NCBI GenBank assembly: GCA_038881895.1
Contig: JAVZOV010000003.1
Span: forward strand, 256,916 to 320,915
Direction: 5' to 3'
DNA from: Thermoprotei archaeon
GTDB taxonomy: Archaea > Thermoproteota > Thermoprotei > Gearchaeales > WAQG01
Length of the DNA stretch: 64,000 nucleotides
In this document: positions 62,218 through 64,000 of the stretch, piece after piece
Layout of the letters: each line of letters starts with the position of its first letter
Position numbering within the stretch: position 1 is the first letter of the stretch
Made by a program: the position numbers and the translations under genes
Notes under the pieces: model-generated
The model's database searches: none
What the model was told of the DNA's origin: nothing
What the model saw: the letters and a program-made list of their open reading frames with translations, nothing else

Positions 62218-62394
62218 GTGGACGCCCCAATTTTGCACTTGATTAAAGGCAAACTTGTTCGGGAAGTTGTGGGCCTAAACTGTTTAGGGAAAATGGAGAA
62301 AGATGAACTACCAAGAATGGGAGAAGAAGACATGATTTACATTTTAGGCAGAAAAGAGCTATACAACGTTCTTAATGAGAAAACATCCTCATGA
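62218..62394 (+). CDS. small open frame, unknown
   Basis: 58 residues from GTG 62218 with AAGGTG just upstream: 'LHLIKGKLVREVVGLNCLGK' and 'EEDMIYILGRKELYNVLNEK'. Protein-like composition, no family recognised. It may be a short real gene or the tail of a lost one. Confidence 0.35.
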   Translation: MDAPILHLIKGKLVREVVGLNCLGKMEKDELPRMGEEDMIYILGRKELYNVLNEKTSS

Positions 62395-62469
62395 TTTAAG
62401 CTTGAAATAGAGCCTATGGAAGAAAGAGAAAATCTGCAGACAACTATTTATGTTGGATGTGATCATGAT

Positions 62470-63147
62470 TTATCTTGATATTATAACGGTTCCAATGTCT
62501 TCTCCTTTAGCAGCCCTTGTAATGTTTTCTGGTTCTGTGCCGTTTACTACTCTGACCGTTAGCTTGCTTCTTTTTATGATTTTTAGTGATGGTGGATCGA
62601 AAAGCTTGTATGTCCCTGCCTCAGCTCTCTCTTCTTCCATGATACGTATCAGGTCATCTATTGTTACTGATTTCAATAATTCTGCATCGCTGTGTTTTTT
62701 GGGATCTTTTGTGTATATTCCATCAACATCTGTTGCATAAATAAGTAATCTTGATCTTGTGAGTTCTGAGAGGAGCGTAGCGACAGCTGTAGTTGATTGG
62801 CCAGGCATTAGACCACCAGCAATTATTATTCTATTATCATTAACAGCATCGATCATTTCCGAAAAAGTTTTTGTTAGTTTTGAGTGAACGCCTTTCATTG
62901 AGAGAGCATATTGAAATAGTAAGGCGTTTAGCCATGTAACTTCGATTGCTAATTGATCAAGATGAGCCTCTGTTAAGCCTACTTTTCGTCCCTCTTGAAT
63001 GTATAACCTAGCTATGGGTCCTCCACCTATAACAAGGTGTGTAGGCTCACTCTGCATTAGATTATAAAGAATGTCAACATATTCCTGCACACATAACGTG
63101 TTGTCCTTATTTAAGAGGTGACCACCTAGTTTTACAACAAGAACCAT
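62470..63147 (-). CDS. pyrH: uridylate kinase (UMP kinase), archaeal type
   Basis: 225 residues from ATG 63145-63147; GAGGTGA overlapping the aRF1 stop lies 5 nt upstream, making a GTG at 63156 unlikely. Amino-acid kinase fold: 'VVKLGGHLL', 'LVIGGGPIARLYI', 'IIAGGLMPGQSTTAVATLLS', 'ATDVDGIYTKDPKK' and 'AGTYKLFDPPSLKIIKRSKL', the last typical of archaeal UMP kinase. It phosphorylates UMP in pyrimidine nucleotide synthesis. Co-transcribed with aRF1. Confidence 0.92.
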   Translation of the reverse strand: MVLVVKLGGHLLNKDNTLCVQEYVDILYNLMQSEPTHLVIGGGPIARLYIQEGRKVGLTEAHLDQLAIEVTWLNALLFQYALSMKGVHSKLTKTFSEMIDAVNDNRIIIAGGLMPGQSTTAVATLLSELTRSRLLIYATDVDGIYTKDPKKHSDAELLKSVTIDDLIRIMEEERAEAGTYKLFDPPSLKIIKRSKLTVRVVNGTEPENITRAAKGEDIGTVIISR

Positions 63148-63152
63148 TACTC

Positions 63153-64000
63153 TCACCTCAGAATCGCGGCAATACCTCCAAAAGCATTCCTTAGCATTGC
63201 GGCCTCATCTAAACCTCCAGATATCATGTGTATTGTGGCTCCTTGGTTCTTGGCATTAAGTATAATATCATCAGTTACATCATTCTCAGTAACACTAATG
63301 TTTGGTGAGCCACAGGATTCACATTTAAGATTAAGCTTGAAGAGGTAAACATCGTTAGCGTCAATGATTGAGAAACCTGAATGACCACAGTTATTACATG
63401 TGTAAGAAATCTTAATAAAAACGTTTTCTTTCGACATAACCAACTCCTTCACATTACCATTTTCAAGGTTCTTCATGACCTCCTTTATCCCTATTGCAAC
63501 CTTTTCAGGATTGTTTGATACAAGATCTAGCACAGTTTTAACAACCTCTCGCTCTTTAACAAGTTCAGATTCCTTAATATACTCCTTACCCTTCTCGATG
63601 AGCTCTCTAATACCACTCTCATCAGTATACCCTATATCAACAACACCTAAGATTCTGTTTTTTAACTCATAGGGTATATATTCCCCATCCAAAAAATCAT
63701 TTTTCGTGGGCCCCGGTCCACCAATCAACACACCTTCAACCTGGTTTTCATCAACGAAATATCTTTTCATGCGTTCCCCAACCCTATGGAAGAACTCATT
63801 AGTAAGAACCTCTATTATGCGCTCAAACCTTCTAGCGGATTGCCCACCAGACTTGTGCTTACCCGGAACACCAGACGTGATAGATTCTAATATTTCAATA
63901 TCACCACCCATCACGATAGCAAAAGTGGCCTCCTCCTTATCCATAGCAACCAATCCATACACATGACCCTTCTCTAACATTCTCTCTAATATTTCAACAT
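63153..64000 (-). CDS. prf1: peptide chain release factor aRF1 (N-terminal part outside window)
   Basis: The frame is open to the window edge. The GGQ motif is in 'GVPGKHKSGGQSARRFERI' (peptidyl-tRNA hydrolysis); domain 3 has two CxxC pairs ('YTCNNCGHSGF', 'CESCGSPNISV'). aRF1 recognises stop codons and releases the protein. The codon-reading N-terminal domain (NIKS) lies beyond 64000. The stop overlaps the ribosome-binding site of pyrH. Confidence 0.95.
   Translation of the reverse strand, partial: VEILERMLEKGHVYGLVAMDKEEATFAIVMGGDIEILESITSGVPGKHKSGGQSARRFERIIEVLTNEFFHRVGERMKRYFVDENQVEGVLIGGPGPTKNDFLDGEYIPYELKNRILGVVDIGYTDESGIRELIEKGKEYIKESELVKEREVVKTVLDLVSNNPEKVAIGIKEVMKNLENGNVKELVMSKENVFIKISYTCNNCGHSGFSIIDANDVYLFKLNLKCESCGSPNISVTENDVTDDIILNAKNQGATIHMISGGLDEAAMLRNAFGGIAAILR

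Overview
The window reads as chromosomal DNA of an AT-rich, probably thermophilic archaeon of the Thermoproteota/TACK side. Evidence: archaeal SecE-Spt5-L11-L1-L10-L12 order, archaeal AlaRS and LeuRS, eIF1A, RIO1, NMD3, aRF1, a PIN-ATPase-KH protein, an archaeal UMP kinase, TATA-box promoters with very short leaders, and intron-free tRNA genes. I cannot name the genus from sequence alone.

Layout. 1-415 is the N-terminal part of a coiled-coil protein built on an 18-residue repeat. 0.8-11.7 kb holds TrpB2, then the protein-export/ribosomal-protein block and two class-defining tRNA synthetases. 11.7-20 kb holds tRNA-Arg, NAD kinase fused to a winged helix, RIO1, a TnpB element, eIF1A, NMD3, a PaaK-like ligase and the PIN-ATPase. 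20.2-25 kb is a complete branched-chain amino-acid type ABC transporter (binding protein, two ATPases, two permeases). 25-33 kb holds tRNA-Thr, a methyltransferase, ThrRS, a phosphoribosyltransferase, aconitase and tRNA-Leu. 33-34.5 kb is a nuclease-like gene destroyed by several insertions. 34.5-40.9 kb is a GC-rich imported block coding a three-subunit molybdenum oxidoreductase (Fe-S subunit, NrfD-like membrane subunit, Tat-exported catalytic subunit), a small coupled protein and a truncated MobA. 41-58.4 kb is an accessory/defence region: HEPN-like proteins, a PUA-like/nuclease fusion, a type I restriction system with an extra gene inside the operon, a metallopeptidase, small HTH proteins, an HNH nuclease, and many gene fragments. 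58.5-60.3 kb is a DrrAB-type exporter. 60.3-62.1 kb is a JAMM protease gene split by a second TnpB element. 62.4-64 kb is UMP kinase and aRF1.

Most interesting points. (1) Two copies of a ~1.38 kb element carry a stand-alone MerR-like HTH overlapping tnpB, with no recombinase catalytic domain. Comparing the copies fixes the ends: both sit at a CC/GG dinucleotide, and removing them on paper restores both host reading frames. Each ends in a perfect 14-15 bp inverted repeat just before the flank, which looks like the 3' part of a guide RNA. One copy has supplied the last codons and stop of RIO1. (2) At least two genes (L10 and a methyltransferase) have no ATG/GTG/TTG where homology and transcription signals require the start; both have ACG-TCA there. 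L12 and ThrRS also have awkward starts. (3) The type I restriction operon contains a HEPN-like gene between hsdS and hsdR. All functional statements are from reading the sequence; no searches were run.
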